A stretch of DNA of 64,000 nucleotides from Owenia fusiformis (lineage: Eukaryota; Annelida; Polychaeta; Sabellida; Oweniidae). The stretch is taken from contig CAIIXF020000001.1 in NCBI GenBank assembly GCA_903813345.2, forward strand, positions 19,239,915 to 19,303,914, given 5' to 3'. Under the pieces are notes generated by a model. That model had not been told where the DNA came from, ran no database searches, and saw nothing but the letters and a program-made list of their open reading frames with translations. Positions 11,013 to 24,600 of the stretch are shown one piece after another (positions within the stretch are counted from its first letter, which is position 1; each line of letters opens with the position of its first letter). The translations under genes were made by a program, and so were the position numbers.

Positions 11013-12911
11013 ATGCATGGATTATTACTTTCCATTATTGTGTTTTTATATGGAGTGTCTTCAGCATGGGGACATGGGATTATGATAGAGCCCCCAGCGA
11101 GACCTAGTCTATGGCGGTATGGATACAGGGTGCCCAAGAATTACGAGGACAATCAAGTATTTTGTGGTGGTTATGCGGTAAGCAAAAAATATATATAGGC
11201 TTGAATCTTGGTTAGTTAAGGGGATTTATATTTTGAGAGTATCAAGTACAAAAATATAAGGTGCCATAAACCATACATGTATATTTGTAGGCCCCTTTGT
11301 ACATTGCTCTGATGCTACACCTTATATTTTCTGGGGCATTTTACACCAATAGATCCCAAAAGAATCATTTAATATTGACACTTCAGTTTCAGAATTGCTC
11401 TACAATATTGACAAATTTTCTTTTATTCCAGAAACACTGGTATGAGAATGGAGGTAAATGTGGCCCATGTGGCGACCCCTGGGAGGGACCGAGAGATAAT
11501 GAAGCTGGTGGAAAGTATGCCAAAGGGATCATTGTACGGAAATATCAAACTGGACAAACTATTGATGTCTACATCAACATAACAGTTAACCACTGGGGCT
11601 GGTTTGAGTTTAAATTGTGTCCAAATAATGATGTGAATACACCCATAACACATGATTGTTTGGACCAGTTCCCCCTTGAGATCATCAACAGTGATACAAG
11701 GTACAATGAATCAATGTTGTTTTCAAAATGTTGCCATTGCGCTTCACTAAGAAGCAATGAAGAAGTAGTACAATGTTATTTTTATTTTTTTTTTTCAACC
11801 TCTTGGATAGCCCATTTATTTTCTTTTGTATTCATTTAGACAATAATACGTGTATTATGATAAAATTATTTAATTGAGGCATAAGAGGTAAAATTGGTAA
11901 AATGGAAGAGAAAGAAATATAAATATTTAGCATTCAAGTACTTATTGATAATTTAGTTTGGTAGATCTTCTGGTTTATTCTGATGAATCATCTATTTGAT
12001 GCAAAACTACCTGGGGGGGGGGGCTACCTTATATATCTGAACTCAATAGACACCCTCCAATGAGCCTTTATTTGCAGATTTGATTTACCAAGCAAGGAGA
12101 CTAAGATTTGGTTCCTCCAGGTTAAGCTTCCCCCACAACTTGAATGTTCTCAATGTGTTCTGCAGTGGAAATACCATGGTGGTAAGTAAGGAGCTGTTAC
12201 TTCAGTGTGTGATACAATTGCTGACCCAGATTCCCTCATAGGAATCATTGTCCTGGTTCAGGTTTTCTCTACAGTAAAGGAAAATCCTAACTTTATTGTT
12301 CTGATGTTTGATTATGATTTATAAGATGGAATTACTTATAATGTGTCCTTTGCTGAGAATACCCTACAAAGTATGACTTTTCTTCTGCAAAATGCAATGT
12401 ATTTTATTTGACCTCTTCATACAAGTTGACAAGTCCCTTGATAATAATATTTCTTTAACTAGTATTCTTTTTCTATCACTTGGACAAAAGATGAACAATT
12501 AATTTACCGTTTCCCATGTCTCTTCAATAATAAACGGTACAATCACTACGCATTCTTTTATACTTGTGTACCCAAAAAATTGTTCTACATATATTTTCAG
12601 CCAATAGATGGGGTACTGATCCGGATGGCTGGGAATGTACAGGTTGTGGACCACAAGAGGAATTCTATGCATGTGCTGATATAGCTATAGGCTATGATTA
12701 CGACTCTGTACATGCACAGCTTCCAAAGCTTAAACCAGAGAGGAAGCAGCGCCCGACAAGTACAGCGCCCCCTGGTGGTGAGGGGGATCCTTCAGATAGA
12801 TCAGACCCCAGGATCATTATAGTGTACAGTGATGCAGTAGGGAGGGGGTATCAGTGGCAATCAATAACACTGGCCTTCTCAGTATTCATTCTCTTTTGGA
12901 ACATTTTATAA
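11013..12911 (+). CDS. AA15-family lytic polysaccharide monooxygenase
   Basis: Secreted copper enzyme of 282 residues that should cleave chitin or cellulose chains by oxidation. Coding exons are 11013-11177, 11432-11700, 12078-12181 and 12601-12911. All have GT-AG introns and the phases agree. Residues 1-20 form a signal peptide ending SSAWG, so the mature protein starts at His21 (HGIMIEPPARPSLW), the first ligand of the copper histidine brace. The second brace histidine fits TVNHWGWFEFKLC in exon 2. Family landmarks include NYEDNQVFCGGY, GGKCGPCGDPW, LECSQCVLQWKYHGANRWG and CTGCGPQEEFYACADI, with many paired cysteines. After the domain comes a Pro/Arg/Asp-rich linker. The last residues (WQSITLAFSVFILFWNIL) are hydrophobic, like a GPI-anchor signal or membrane anchor. 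The substrate cannot be read from the sequence. Confidence 0.9.
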
Positions 12912-13055
12912 AAGAATCACCAAACAAACATTGGCACTTATATCCTCAATGAAGGAGATGGGACTTCTATCTTAATAGAGGACATTTAAATATATAATTA
13001 TAATCTTGTATTTTAACAGTGGTGGAAATTGAATACAATTTGTATTTCAACATGA

Positions 13056-13061
13056 AATAAA
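13056..13061 (+). terminator. Poly(A) signal of the AA15 gene
   Basis: AATAAA about 145 nt after the stop codon, in AT-rich 3' UTR-like sequence. A second candidate lies at about 13133. Confidence 0.5.
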
Positions 13062-13873
13062 GATTCTAAATGAAATATGGATTTCAATGTGACTGGTTTA
13101 GTTAAAGTTGGTAACAGTGTTACTGTTATTCTAAAATAAAGGTGCAGGAAGATGATTTCTGGTTGAGATTATAAAACTATTACCACTATTAGATACAGAC
13201 ACTTCTTAATGATGACACAAAATACACACTTCTTAATGATGACACAAAAGCACAGTGGAGAATATAACTCTAAGCAGACTCTTGATTCTTAAGAAATTGT
13301 CACCAAAATTGGCCTGCCCAGTCGTAAGATTCTTTATATTATCCAATTGGAATCTCTGTATTACATGTATGGCAAAGGCCAGGATAGATTGGAAGAGTTC
13401 TTATTTTTCAGAGTCACTTAATTTCAAAGGAGCTAAGAATTTGCCCCAATGCTAGTTTTGACCAAATTATTCCCAATATTACACAGCATTTAACACTAGA
13501 TAATAGACCACATCAAACAATATGATTTTTTGTAATAGTTAAAAATAGATTTATTCAACAAATAAATTAATGCATTCCACTCAGATAAATTCTATGTGCA
13601 TTATTACTCATGAGTGACCACATAATATTTTCCCATAGTAAGTATTGTGCAACAATGTGCTTACATATAGTATAAATTGTCTCTCTACAGCTTTATACAT
13701 TTACATTGTGTGGCTAAATAAAACAAATACATAAAGGACAGGTGTTTTGTACAAATCCTCTTGAATCTCACTAAAAAACTAAGACCTTCATTTGTAAAAC
13801 ATGCAGTAGTACAATGTTGTATGTAAGTTCAGGATAATTTGTTGTTAAATTTTTACAGCCACCAGGTCAAAAG
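13062..13873. other. Intergenic, no feature seen
   Basis: AT-rich sequence downstream of the AA15 gene, with no gene or strong repeat structure. Confidence 0.45.
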
Positions 13874-14019
13874 TTTAAAGCCACACCTTTCATTAAAACG
13901 CAATCACGGGTTGTTTCCGTTTATAACTATATCAACTGGATATTAAAGCATCAATAATCTTGTCAGTCTATATATGATATATCCAAATATTGTGTTTAAA
14001 TGAAAGGTGCGGCTTAAAG
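13874..14019. mobile_element. Short foldback MITE
   Basis: The left end TTTAAAGCCACACCTTTCAT is mirrored by ATGAAAGGTGCGGCTTAAA at the right end. It is about 145 bp, non-coding, and its superfamily is not assigned. Confidence 0.55.
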
Positions 14020-14099
14020 GTTTTCTTCCAAACATAATTTATAACATTTCAAATTATCCGCTCCTCTCCAAATGTCACTGAATATTTACTGATTTTTTC

Positions 14100-14348
14100 A
14101 AAGGACCTTTTACAATTAGGTGAACTATTTAACACTTTTTTGTTTTCTTGTAATCTGATTATTGAGAAAATTCACATCCTCAATGAAAATAAGTTTGATT
14201 CAAAAGAAGTATCTAAAAATTAAATAAATAATTACCCCCAAAAATAGATGAACTTAAGGTACACCTTTTATTTCATTTTTTAGATACTTCTTTTAAATCA
14301 TCCTAAATTTTCTTGTTTAGTTCACCAAATCGTGTTAGTTCCTTTAAA
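14100..14348. mobile_element. Foldback element
   Basis: Nested inverted arms: AAAGGACC and TTAGGTGAACTA on the left return as TAGTTCACCAAA and TTCCTTTAAAG on the right. Inside them AAAGAAGTATCTAAAAA pairs with TTTTTAGATACTTCTTTT. It is non-coding. Confidence 0.6.
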
Positions 14349-14720
14349 GTATCATTCCTTTTAATTTCAATGTGAGTGATAAAATAAAATGGGTAGTATG
14401 TTTGTAGATGTGGTCAAGAACCAATGTATCAACAATCAACTTTTTACCTCATCCTTTTATCAATCCTCCTACAATCAACCCTAAATAAAAAAAAATATAG
14501 TAAAATATTCAATCATGTGGGAGTGTGTGTTGTGCTATTAATGCTAATAATTTTGAAATATGGTTACTCGTGCAACCTATCATACTGTCATATCACTATT
14601 CATTTAACTAACTACAATAAAACAATCCCAACAAGGACCAATTTAACACTTCATGTTTATTAAAAATGAGAAATACTGATATTGGCCCTTTCGGAACACT
14701 GATTTTCCACCTGATGTGTA

Positions 14721-14952
14721 CAGGGTGTCAAATAAATATGTTCTCCCTCTTAATTTCAAGAGAATGAACTTTGGTACATAAAAGTGCATCTAATTGAGCT
14801 AGTCATCTGAAACTTCTTGTGGTGTTGCTCTGTAAAACCTAGTTTAAATGTGCTAAAGAACAATTCAGATATCATGTCGTGAAAAGGATATTCCAACATT
14901 ATGTGGATGTTAAAGCTGAGGAGGGGAGAACATATTTATTTGACACCACCTG
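14721..14952. mobile_element. mariner/Tc1-type MITE
   Basis: The termini CAGGGTGTCAAATAAATATG and its inverted copy ending GACACCACCTG enclose 232 bp. TA dinucleotides flank both ends (14719-14720 and 14953-14954). The CAGGGTG terminus with a TA target duplication is typical of the mariner/Tc1 superfamily. There is no transposase. Confidence 0.75.
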
Positions 14953-14954
14953 TA

Positions 14955-15691
14955 TATATTGTAATACACACACACACAGGGTGGGCCAATATTTTTTGTC
15001 GATTTAAAAGCCACTCAGTTAGTCAGCAAAATAATAACATAATATGTTTTTAATATTATTGCAAATCGACTAATCTTTCAAATGAAAAATGTAAATAAAA
15101 TTATGACAATGTCCATATTATTCTAACAAACTGAATAGGGATTTATTTATTATGACAAATTTTCACTGATGAAGAATCTCTCTCAACAGTTCTTTGAATA
15201 ATATTATGATGCTTCAGCTAATTAATATACATGATCATTGTACTTGTACTACCAGCAACAAAAGACAATTTAGATAGTACACTAAAAAACACACATACAC
15301 ATCTCAGGTCCTTCAAGGTTCCGTAAGGTCACTTCCCTTGTAGATCACGTTTTATTTCTTAGCTGCCAAAATTGACTTATTTAACAGAGTAGGCTCAATC
15401 ATAGCCCCAAATCTCCCTGATCCAAGTCAGGTACAGATAACTTCAAAATAACATCACATCTCAGTCATCCATTGCATTCAATCAGCTTCTCTATAATAGA
15501 TATCTGAACCATGACTTGAATCGAGAGGTAAAACTAAATCTTGACCTGAACCATGATTGACCAGACACTCTATTTTTACAAATGATCTGTGACAACAATC
15601 AAGTGTTAATAATATTAATACATGCACCGAAGAAGTGTTCTAGAGTACAATCCCCTTGCATGTTGCCATTCCTCCCAGCAAACTAATGTTC
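14955..15691. other. Intergenic, 3' flank of FBXO9
   Basis: Non-coding. It includes a CACACACA run near 14970. Minus-strand AATAAA near 15350 could serve as an FBXO9 poly(A) signal. Confidence 0.4.
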
Positions 15692-15697
15692 TTTATT
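15692..15697 (-). terminator. AATAAA overlapping the FBXO9 stop codon
   Basis: On the minus strand the end of the gene reads CTGCAATAAAG, so the hexamer covers the TAA stop. If it is used, the 3' UTR would be extremely short. A further candidate lies near 15350. Confidence 0.3.
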
Positions 15698-18600
15698 GCA
15701 GTGGTTTCTCTGATATGTCTGTGTAGCTCTTCACCCTTGAAAAGACAAGGTCCGGATATGCCTTTTTGGTGAGTTCAAACTCTGCAACACTTTCGTGTCC
15801 AGTGTTTCTGAAAGTAGAATCAATGAACATGCCTTATGATTTAACCTCTAAAAGCTAGATTCTCTATTTCATTCCATGATAAAATATTTAAAACCAGACT
15901 TGGCTCCAAAATGAAATATAAAATTCCAAGTCACAAGAATTGACCGGCTATTTAGTGCATATCCATAGTTTTTCATTTAAAGCAAATGTTTTCTTCTTGC
16001 ATCATGGATAAATAAATGTGAATATTATTTAAGAGCTTCCTACTTGTGAAGTGTGTGTATAGCGTAATGCTTCCATATCAGCCTTGTGTGTTTCCTTTTC
16101 CCAACATTTTCCACTTCCATAATCTATAAATAGAAAACAAAACATACATCTCTTGGAAAAGAAACCTCCAAGACACTGATGCTCCATATTATATAGAGCT
16201 CAAGTTTTTAACTTTTAAAATCGACTTTATTAAAGTACTGTAAACACATTGCAATTAGTATTAGTCAATGCTATTTGAATCTACCAACCGATTACTCCAA
16301 TACTTGGTGTATTTTTCAAATATGAGAAAATCTAAACTAGATAATGGCAACTCCGTGGAGTAGCAAATCCCAACGAACAAAATATCAATTACCGAATTCC
16401 AATCAATTATACTCATTACTTTGGTTAAAATTGAAAAATTTAGATTTTAGAATTGCGAATTCCTGCAAAGCAGCCATTTTGAATTTTCTGAGGTACAAAT
16501 CTGAAAAATAATAGCATAATTGTGATCTACTCCAAAATTCCTTCAATTTGAGTATAATATAGCCATACTTTGAAGGGATCGAAAAATGATTGCGAAATCG
16601 TACATTAGACGGCCATTTTGAATTTTACGAGGCTAAATCAGAAAAAAAATACAATATTTGCAATCTACTCTTAATTGCCTTTCATTTGAGTATAATAAAG
16701 CTATACTTCAGAAAGATCTAAAAATTAGCGAAAATTTCTGTTTTCCTGACCCCCATACACAGCCCATGGGGGTCAGGATGAAAAACACGGAATATATGTG
16801 AAATAGATAGATGTTGCGAATATACTACCAAAATTTCAAACAATAATATTAATTACTTTGGTTTAGAATGAAAAATTTATGATATTTGCGAAAAAGTCCC
16901 CGTCATTTTTAAAGCGGCGGCCATCTTGAAAAAATTTTTTTTTGCGTAAAACAATTCATCAATATACATCTTTCCACTAAATATGAAGAAAATCCGTCCA
17001 CTAGTATTTGAGTTATCTTCCGGACGGACGGACGGACGGACGGACGGACGGACTGACGGACTGACAGACTGACAGACTGACGGACTGACGGACGGACGGA
17101 GGGCTTCACTATATCCCTAACGAACTTCGTTCGTTGGGATAATTAAGAATGGTATTAGACTTCATAATTTTCAAACTTGATGTTGATATGGACATACAAA
17201 AGATGTTTTCAAGGAATGGCCCAAATTGTATTGCATTGGATTGCATTGTATTGTATTGCATCGTATTGTGTTTTGTTCTCCACCATTTAAGGCAACATAT
17301 TTTGTCTGAACTTCAATTGATCCCTTGACCTCATGTACCTCAGGTGCATGCAAAACCACTATTGCTATTTGGTGAGGTCATAATTAATTTGCCTTTAGCT
17401 TACCAGATGAAAGGTCTGTTCATCAGGGACATTGTTGATTTGCTGCCTTTGTCTCTTGTAGCGATACTTTAGGTTTAAGTTGTTTTCTTTGTGCTGTTGT
17501 CGTTTCAGGACAGCGGTTAGCTGTAACATAGTCAGGTCGACCAATAAACATATTTCATCAATGGGTAGGGATCCATTTGGATGTTTAACAAATATCTTAT
17601 ACATTATTTTCCAGACCACCTCATGCAATATTTCGTGAGGTCTTAAATTGTAGCTCATACCTTATTTCAACCGATCGAACTTGAAGGAATGATTATGGGC
17701 TATCATGGTAAAAATCAAATATGGTCACCTTAAATGTACCAACAAGTCCAAAATCCAATCAGTTTTAGTTCACATCTCATAAAACTTTTCAAGGTCAATA
17801 TCACGAATTTCATAAAAATGTTCATTCACAATTTTTGACTTCAAATATATGTAAATCCAAATCTGAGTTGAGTTGAATGATGAGAGCAATAACACATATT
17901 TCAATGTTGCTATTATGGCCACTTACTGTAGTTCCAGCATGCCTGTAGTAGCCATGTAAGAGGCCTTGCATAGGAGATTTATTACTCTTCAGCTTACCGA
18001 CGACTCCTTGAGGATCATCAGGAGAGGTCAGCATGAACATTGTACCTGCAAAATAATTTGTCAGCACATTATTGAGTGCCATTTCACTTTAAAACTGTAC
18101 TGGTACGTCACCACTTCTTGTTATAGTTTCCAACTTTTTTTATGGCCAGTGTTCCATGGTTTGTGTTCAGCAATCGGCAATGGGCATACAGCATCATAAC
18201 AAATGGCAGGTGGTGACATTTTGCATGTTAATGCATTGTCTTATACCTTGTTATGTATGAGAGAGAGAGCCACGATATGATTTTCTTGAAATGTTCTCGA
18301 ACACAGAAGTCTACAAACTGAATGGCAAATCACCTAAGTCCAGCACGAATAATTTAGTCTGATAGGTAAGTCAAAAAACTGAAAGAATCTTTTTGAGACA
18401 CTACTATAGGGTTATCATTATGTTGTTTCTAGCTCTAGCTCTTTAAACACAATTTAATTTTAAAATTATACATATCATCCACAGAAAGTAAAATGTTGCT
18501 TAACTTAAGGCTTTAATTAATGCCATGGCATTAACTGTAATAACTTGTGTCAAGTAAACAATGAAGTATCTTCAATTAAAAAGGCACTGACATTGAACAC

Positions 18601-21600
18601 TCACATAAAGTCTCTTGAATGAAACTTTTGACAAAAATTGCAAGTTACTCACCATCTGGAAAAAACCTAGCGTAACGGAAGTATTGAACCAAATGGAAAG
18701 GTCTGTAGTTGAAATCTATACTAATCTCTCCTTGTCTCACATAGCTGTTGACACTTATGTAGCACCCTGTAAATACAAGAACAGCTGTTTACACTTATGT
18801 AGCACTCTGTAATTACAAGAATAGCTGTTTACACTTATGTAGCACTCTGTAATTACAAGAATAGCTGTTTACACTTATATAGCACACTGTAATTACAGGA
18901 ATAGCTGTTTACACTTATGTAGCACACTGTAAATACAAGAATAGCATTTAACACTTATGTAGCACCTTCTAAATAGAAGAATAGCTTTTTAGACTTATAG
19001 CTCAATATACTCTAAAAGGTAGAAAAATCAAAGGTTGTATTCAAAATCAAACATGGCATTAACATACCACCATTTGTTACAGACACCAACCACTGATTGA
19101 CAACCACCGATTGCCAACTGCCGATCACCAACAGCCGTCACAAAAAAATGGAGACCATAACAAGTCACCACTTTGTGGTGGTGACATAAAAATGATTATG
19201 ACCACAAGGAACGATGCCTAAAGTGAGGGTGTATACCAACTGCCTTTGAACCACACTTATACTGTATTGTCAAAGTCAAGAATTATTGAACCAAGCACAC
19301 AGTATAACACTGCTTACGGCTATAACAAGAGTCTATAATTCTGATACTACCCATAAAATGTAACAATCTGAGAAATAGTCAACTTACCGTTAAACTTCAC
19401 ATGAGGCTCTTCTATGTACTTTTCTCTCCATGTCTGATATTTTGTACTTAAACTTGATCGCAGACCCCAGACTCTAAAAATTACATGATTATCAATTTTA
19501 GATTATTTTGTGTCTGTTGTAATAAACATGAATGAGAGATTAAATTTTAAATCCTTCCCGAAACATAAACACAAAATATACACACTTTGCGCCCATTTCA
19601 GTGCTATTCTATTCGTTAGGCATGTTCCTCAGTAATATTTATGTTAATTTTGGCTAAATTGAGGGGGGGGGGGTCTTTTGGTAATGTTAATTTCCATTTA
19701 AATGTTTTCCCGGTTGGATAGGGTTAGTAAATCTAGTTTTGGGGGTAACTTTTAGTTTGATTTCAGTTCAATTTTTTTTTTGGGGGGGGATACAAATTTT
19801 AGTACTAAATATTTTTTGTGGGGATGTTCAGTAATAAGTGTTCACCAAAGTGTTAATTTCAACCTTATTTTTTGGAGTGGGGGCGCTAATTTTAATACTA
19901 TTCTAGTTCTATATTTGTTGGGTGTGTCCTTCAGTAACACTTAATCCTACTATCACCCAATTATTTTTTCAAACTTTTACCCTTTTCTTGATTTTTGTTA
20001 CTCAAGTTGCCAAAGTCTTTAATGGAAAAGTAATTTGTGAGTTTATTAGAGTATGTGCGTCTATGAGAGAAAATGTGAAGTTTTTAACATTTAAATATTG
20101 TTTTCACAATTCACAATCATGAACTAATTGACTAAACAGAAGCGATTATGTGCACAATGAAGTCAAAGTGAAGTGTACAATGAAGTGAAAACATATGAAT
20201 GTACATGAATGTTTCCCACAAACTATTACATGATCTACATAGTGTACGTATATGTACCTGGTACAAGCCAGTCTCCAGATCTCATCATCCCTTGCCAGAA
20301 CATAGAATCCTCTACAGACCAAAGCGATGTTCTCCAAGGCCTTTAGGTCTAGATGGGAGGACACAACCCACTTGAAGATATAGTTCAATACCTCAACAGG
20401 CAGGGCAGATATGTGAGTATCCTACAAATGACACAAAACCACCTTAATTCATTCTATTCAATCAATTAATCTTAACACCCATAATATTACAATATGCTGA
20501 ACTGTGAGACACAAAGGAGAAGCACTATTCATAAAATATAAATGTGGTATGTTAAAATCTATGATTTTACTGGAATGAGGTGTTTTGTTTTGGATTTTTA
20601 GAAAATAACCATGACAAGAAATAATATGAGTCCTTTAGAAAAAGTTGAGTGCTATCTCAGTAGTCCTTCAACATGAATCTTTCACCAGCCCGTGTCGAGT
20701 AAAAATTCAATGAAGTTGTTTTATCCATCCTCCTAAGCAGGTGTCCAGAATCCGTACCTCCTTCTTCACCCCTGCTATAACCAATTTGGAAGCGCCCAAT
20801 TAAACTGAGTCATGTGGTCGAATTATGCACCGATGACATATACTTGATTGCTATTGCAGTGTTGCAATAGCGAATCAAATTACGAGTTCTTAATCGGGGA
20901 AATGCTAACTGCTTTTAGCAGGGTGTAAAAAGAAAGAAGATATTCTGGATTTTGAAGCCCTGTGATAGGAGGATGGTTTTATCCAGCTCACCTTCTTTTC
21001 TAGTTCCTGTTGGCAAACACCATTATGGTTGATCTCAAGCTTAGAGAAGTATGTGAGCAAATCACTAAGGTCTTCTTCATCTTGCTCAATAGGGGTGATA
21101 CTATCCAGTGAGCTCTCACTGCCTATACTATCTGAAACACATCAATAGGTTCATATGGAGAATTATGGGTTACATGAGATAAAATTCTCCAAAATATAAG
21201 TCTAAATCCCTGACATTCTTAAAAGAATTTGCATTGATATTCTTCTCATTTACTCTAAGCTTGCTTCTGAGTTCTTCACAGAATTTTTTCAAATTGCTTA
21301 ATGAAGGTGCCAAACACAAGTGGATTACACCAATGTCCGACAATTATAAATCATGAAATCCACTTGCGTAATGGTATGCAGAATTAAAAATTGCAGAAAA
21401 CCTTTCTCATGTAGAATTTACTATTTTTGCAGACATCTTTTTCAGGTAGATATTGCATTTTTCTATGCAGATAACTTAAATATTGGAATAAGTAATTACC
21501 TCTATGTTGTCTAGTGTTGGAGGGTCTGTAGTCAACAATCCTAGATTCAATGTCTGGTACCAACTGAATGGCCTTCTTGTAATAGGAGATAGCTGCAACA

Positions 21601-24600
21601 AAGCATGAAAACTTAATATCTATCCCTAACATGTAAAATGTTAATTAACATTTATGATAAAATGAGTTTATGTAATCATGCTTAAAGTCAGTGGTAACTA
21701 CCCCGCTGACCATGGCTAGAGTTTAAGTGGTACATATTCTTAACTAGTGTTTTCCCCAGGATTTTTTATCTGCTGAGTGCAAAATCTGAATGTTCAAATT
21801 TGGACTGCACATTGGGCTTGTCATGAATATTCCATAGTAACTTGATCATTGTTATTTGGCAATGGAGTGCAGTATTTAATTGGGTTTGATGCTATTGAGA
21901 TTATCATCTAACAAGTTCAGAATCAACATAAGCACCAAGAATTTCATTACTATGACTATTATGAATTTCAATATCATGCAATATTGATAATTTAAAAATA
22001 TAAAATAATTTACCATCATACATGAATCCATCTTGTTCAGCGCTTACCCCCTTCAAGAACAGGTCCCTAGCCTGCAAGTTGCAACACATTATATTACTAC
22101 ATGTACAGTCAAGATACACCCTCAAACCAAGGGGCTAAAAGTAATAACTGCCCTTTAAATTGGACAAATAAGTTTTGATGCTGATAAGATAATTTGGTAT
22201 GGCTACAACAAAGGATTATCTTTTATTCAAGGAGTCTAGATGAAGCCTAAAAGAAGTGAATGCAATTTATTCAAAAGGGTGGCCAAGATGTTGCACCACA
22301 GCATGCAATATATGATATACAGTATATCCATCTCAATAAAGCAAGCTCAGGCCAAAATATTACTCCAAAAGAAGTGATTTGGGAGATGCACATTTAAGGG
22401 TCACGGTTAAAGCCTATTTCATTTTGTTCCAACATCAATTTCTTGAGGTTTATATAAAGTATGTGCTTTCCAAGCAGGGACATATTTTAGGTTTTCACAT
22501 CACACTCCAAAAGTGAAAGTCCCGTTTTGAAGGAATGGGGCCAGGGGTTGTACTTCAGGGTCTCTCAGGAACTAAATATATTTTTATATTTATTGGCATG
22601 GCCACTGATTATCAATATACCTGGTCTTCCATGTTTTCTTCAACACTTTTTGTGCTTTGCTTGCGTAATCTCCTCTGGTTCTTCTTGTCCCGTCGCTTGG
22701 ACTCAAGTTCCTTATTCCACTCCTCTCTGAAGGCATCAAGGTTGTTAGATGCCTGTAACATTACATAACATACATGTATATGGATTATAACATGGTAACA
22801 TGTATATGGATAACATGGTGTAATCATACAGGAATTACAGGTTTATAAAAGACTATAAGACATGCAGAAAGCCTATTTTTGCTCACTAAGCTCCTTTTCG
22901 ATAAATATGATTTGTGTGATAAAAGATGTAACGTTGTACTCATACATTGAACAACTCTGTCAGAAGTAGCAGGAAAATTTTGTGAAAAAGATCATTTCTT
23001 TTACATTTTGCATAAATTCAAAACACAAGCTCTTCTCATTAAAATCCCCTTTTCCCAGTAAAGAATATATTGGTGTAGTTGAAAAAAGCACCACGATCTT
23101 CTCAGGATACATGTAGGTACCTGCCAATATCACTGATTACAATGTTGAAGAGCATTAATAATAGTTAATTTGAAAATGCAGAATTAAACTTTATGCTAAG
23201 GGTTAAGTATATAAAGAGTGTACTGTACCTTATCTGAATCAGAATCTGAGGAGGAGTAATCTTCATCTGAAGCTCCAACAGCTTCTGCTGAATTCACTTC
23301 AGCGGTTTCCTTAAAAAATATATAATTTCCTTTAAATCTTATGGTACATTGCAACAATATATCTCTGTGTAAGTTGGTAAGAAATATAGTCAAAGAGAGT
23401 TAATTTTTCAATTTCAATTTCATATCGCTTCTAAAATATGCATCATTAAAATTGCCTTTATTATTTCAACTTCGGCCATTTTGCACTTGGAAAAATTGTC
23501 TCTTGTTTAACTGTTGTCACTACGGGTGATTATTGTTTGACTTTTTTGTTTTACGTATTTGTTTGTGTTTCCCCTGGCCAGTGATGGCTGATTCGGGAGA
23601 CAGTGATAATCAACAGAACCATGGTGGCTCTCGGGTCAAAGCATCTGGTTCCAGGGATAATAGTCTAACCAATGATTTTGTTGACAGGGGTAATGATGGT
23701 TCTCAGGCCAAGGATAGACTTTGTGATTCTCAGATCAATATGAATAATAATACACAGCAATAAAGCTTTTGGGGTAGAGCAATGTCGGAACGGTCGATTG
23801 TCAATCAATGCTCTCTGCGACACCCATGTCGACACAATGCCTCAAGATCGACATTTGGAGCTCACAACATCATAAGTTATTTACCTATAATTAGAATCTT
23901 TGTCATTGCCTGCAATATGGTATATTTCAGTGAAGTTTAACGCATGTTTTTCGCCCCAAAATAACAACAGAAATCATGGCTTATTTTATTTTTATGCCTT
24001 CTTATTGCTTTTTCGCCAAAGTCTGATATTCAGACATGGTTTACTTGTGAGCAGTGGCGTAGCGTCATATACGCATAAAACGCAATAGCGTACTCTCAAA
24101 GTTTAGAGAAAAGTGAATTTTTGATATTGAAATGACCCACGTTTAATATTCTGAAGTAATGGCCTAACATTTTATTAATCCATATTATTTTTTCGTAGTC
24201 GGAATTTCGTATTTTAAAACGCCCCAGAACGCTTCAAATGCAATCTATTTTATTTCAAATTTTCTTGGGGAAAGACCCTCCCCCTCAAAGCTCTTTCGCT
24301 TCGCTCACTCGTGGCGTACACTCATAAAATACCCACGCTACGCCACTGGTGAGAATGACTACTGTGCATTGTATTGCTAATAACAAGCCTAGAAACTCTA
24401 GACCCGACAATGTCAATGTTGTCGATCGAGAGCTCCGACATGTCAACATCATATAAATATGTTTTTCTTCATAATATGGCACAATTTCTTTAGATTTCTT
24501 ATTTTTCAGGTTCAACTGCTTGCCTTTGGAGCAGTGTAACAGCATGAGATCGAAAAATACATTTGTAAATTAGATATAAAAAACTTAAACATAATGCCCA

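Noticed and set aside
16909-17109. Ser/Val/Arg repeat protein on the minus strand
   Set aside because: It is the translation of the GGAC/GACT tetranucleotide run in a dispersed element.
22527-22768. Two plus-strand ORFs near 22.6 kb
   Set aside because: They are antisense to the FBXO9 exon 22752-22621, which has splice sites and homology on the minus strand.
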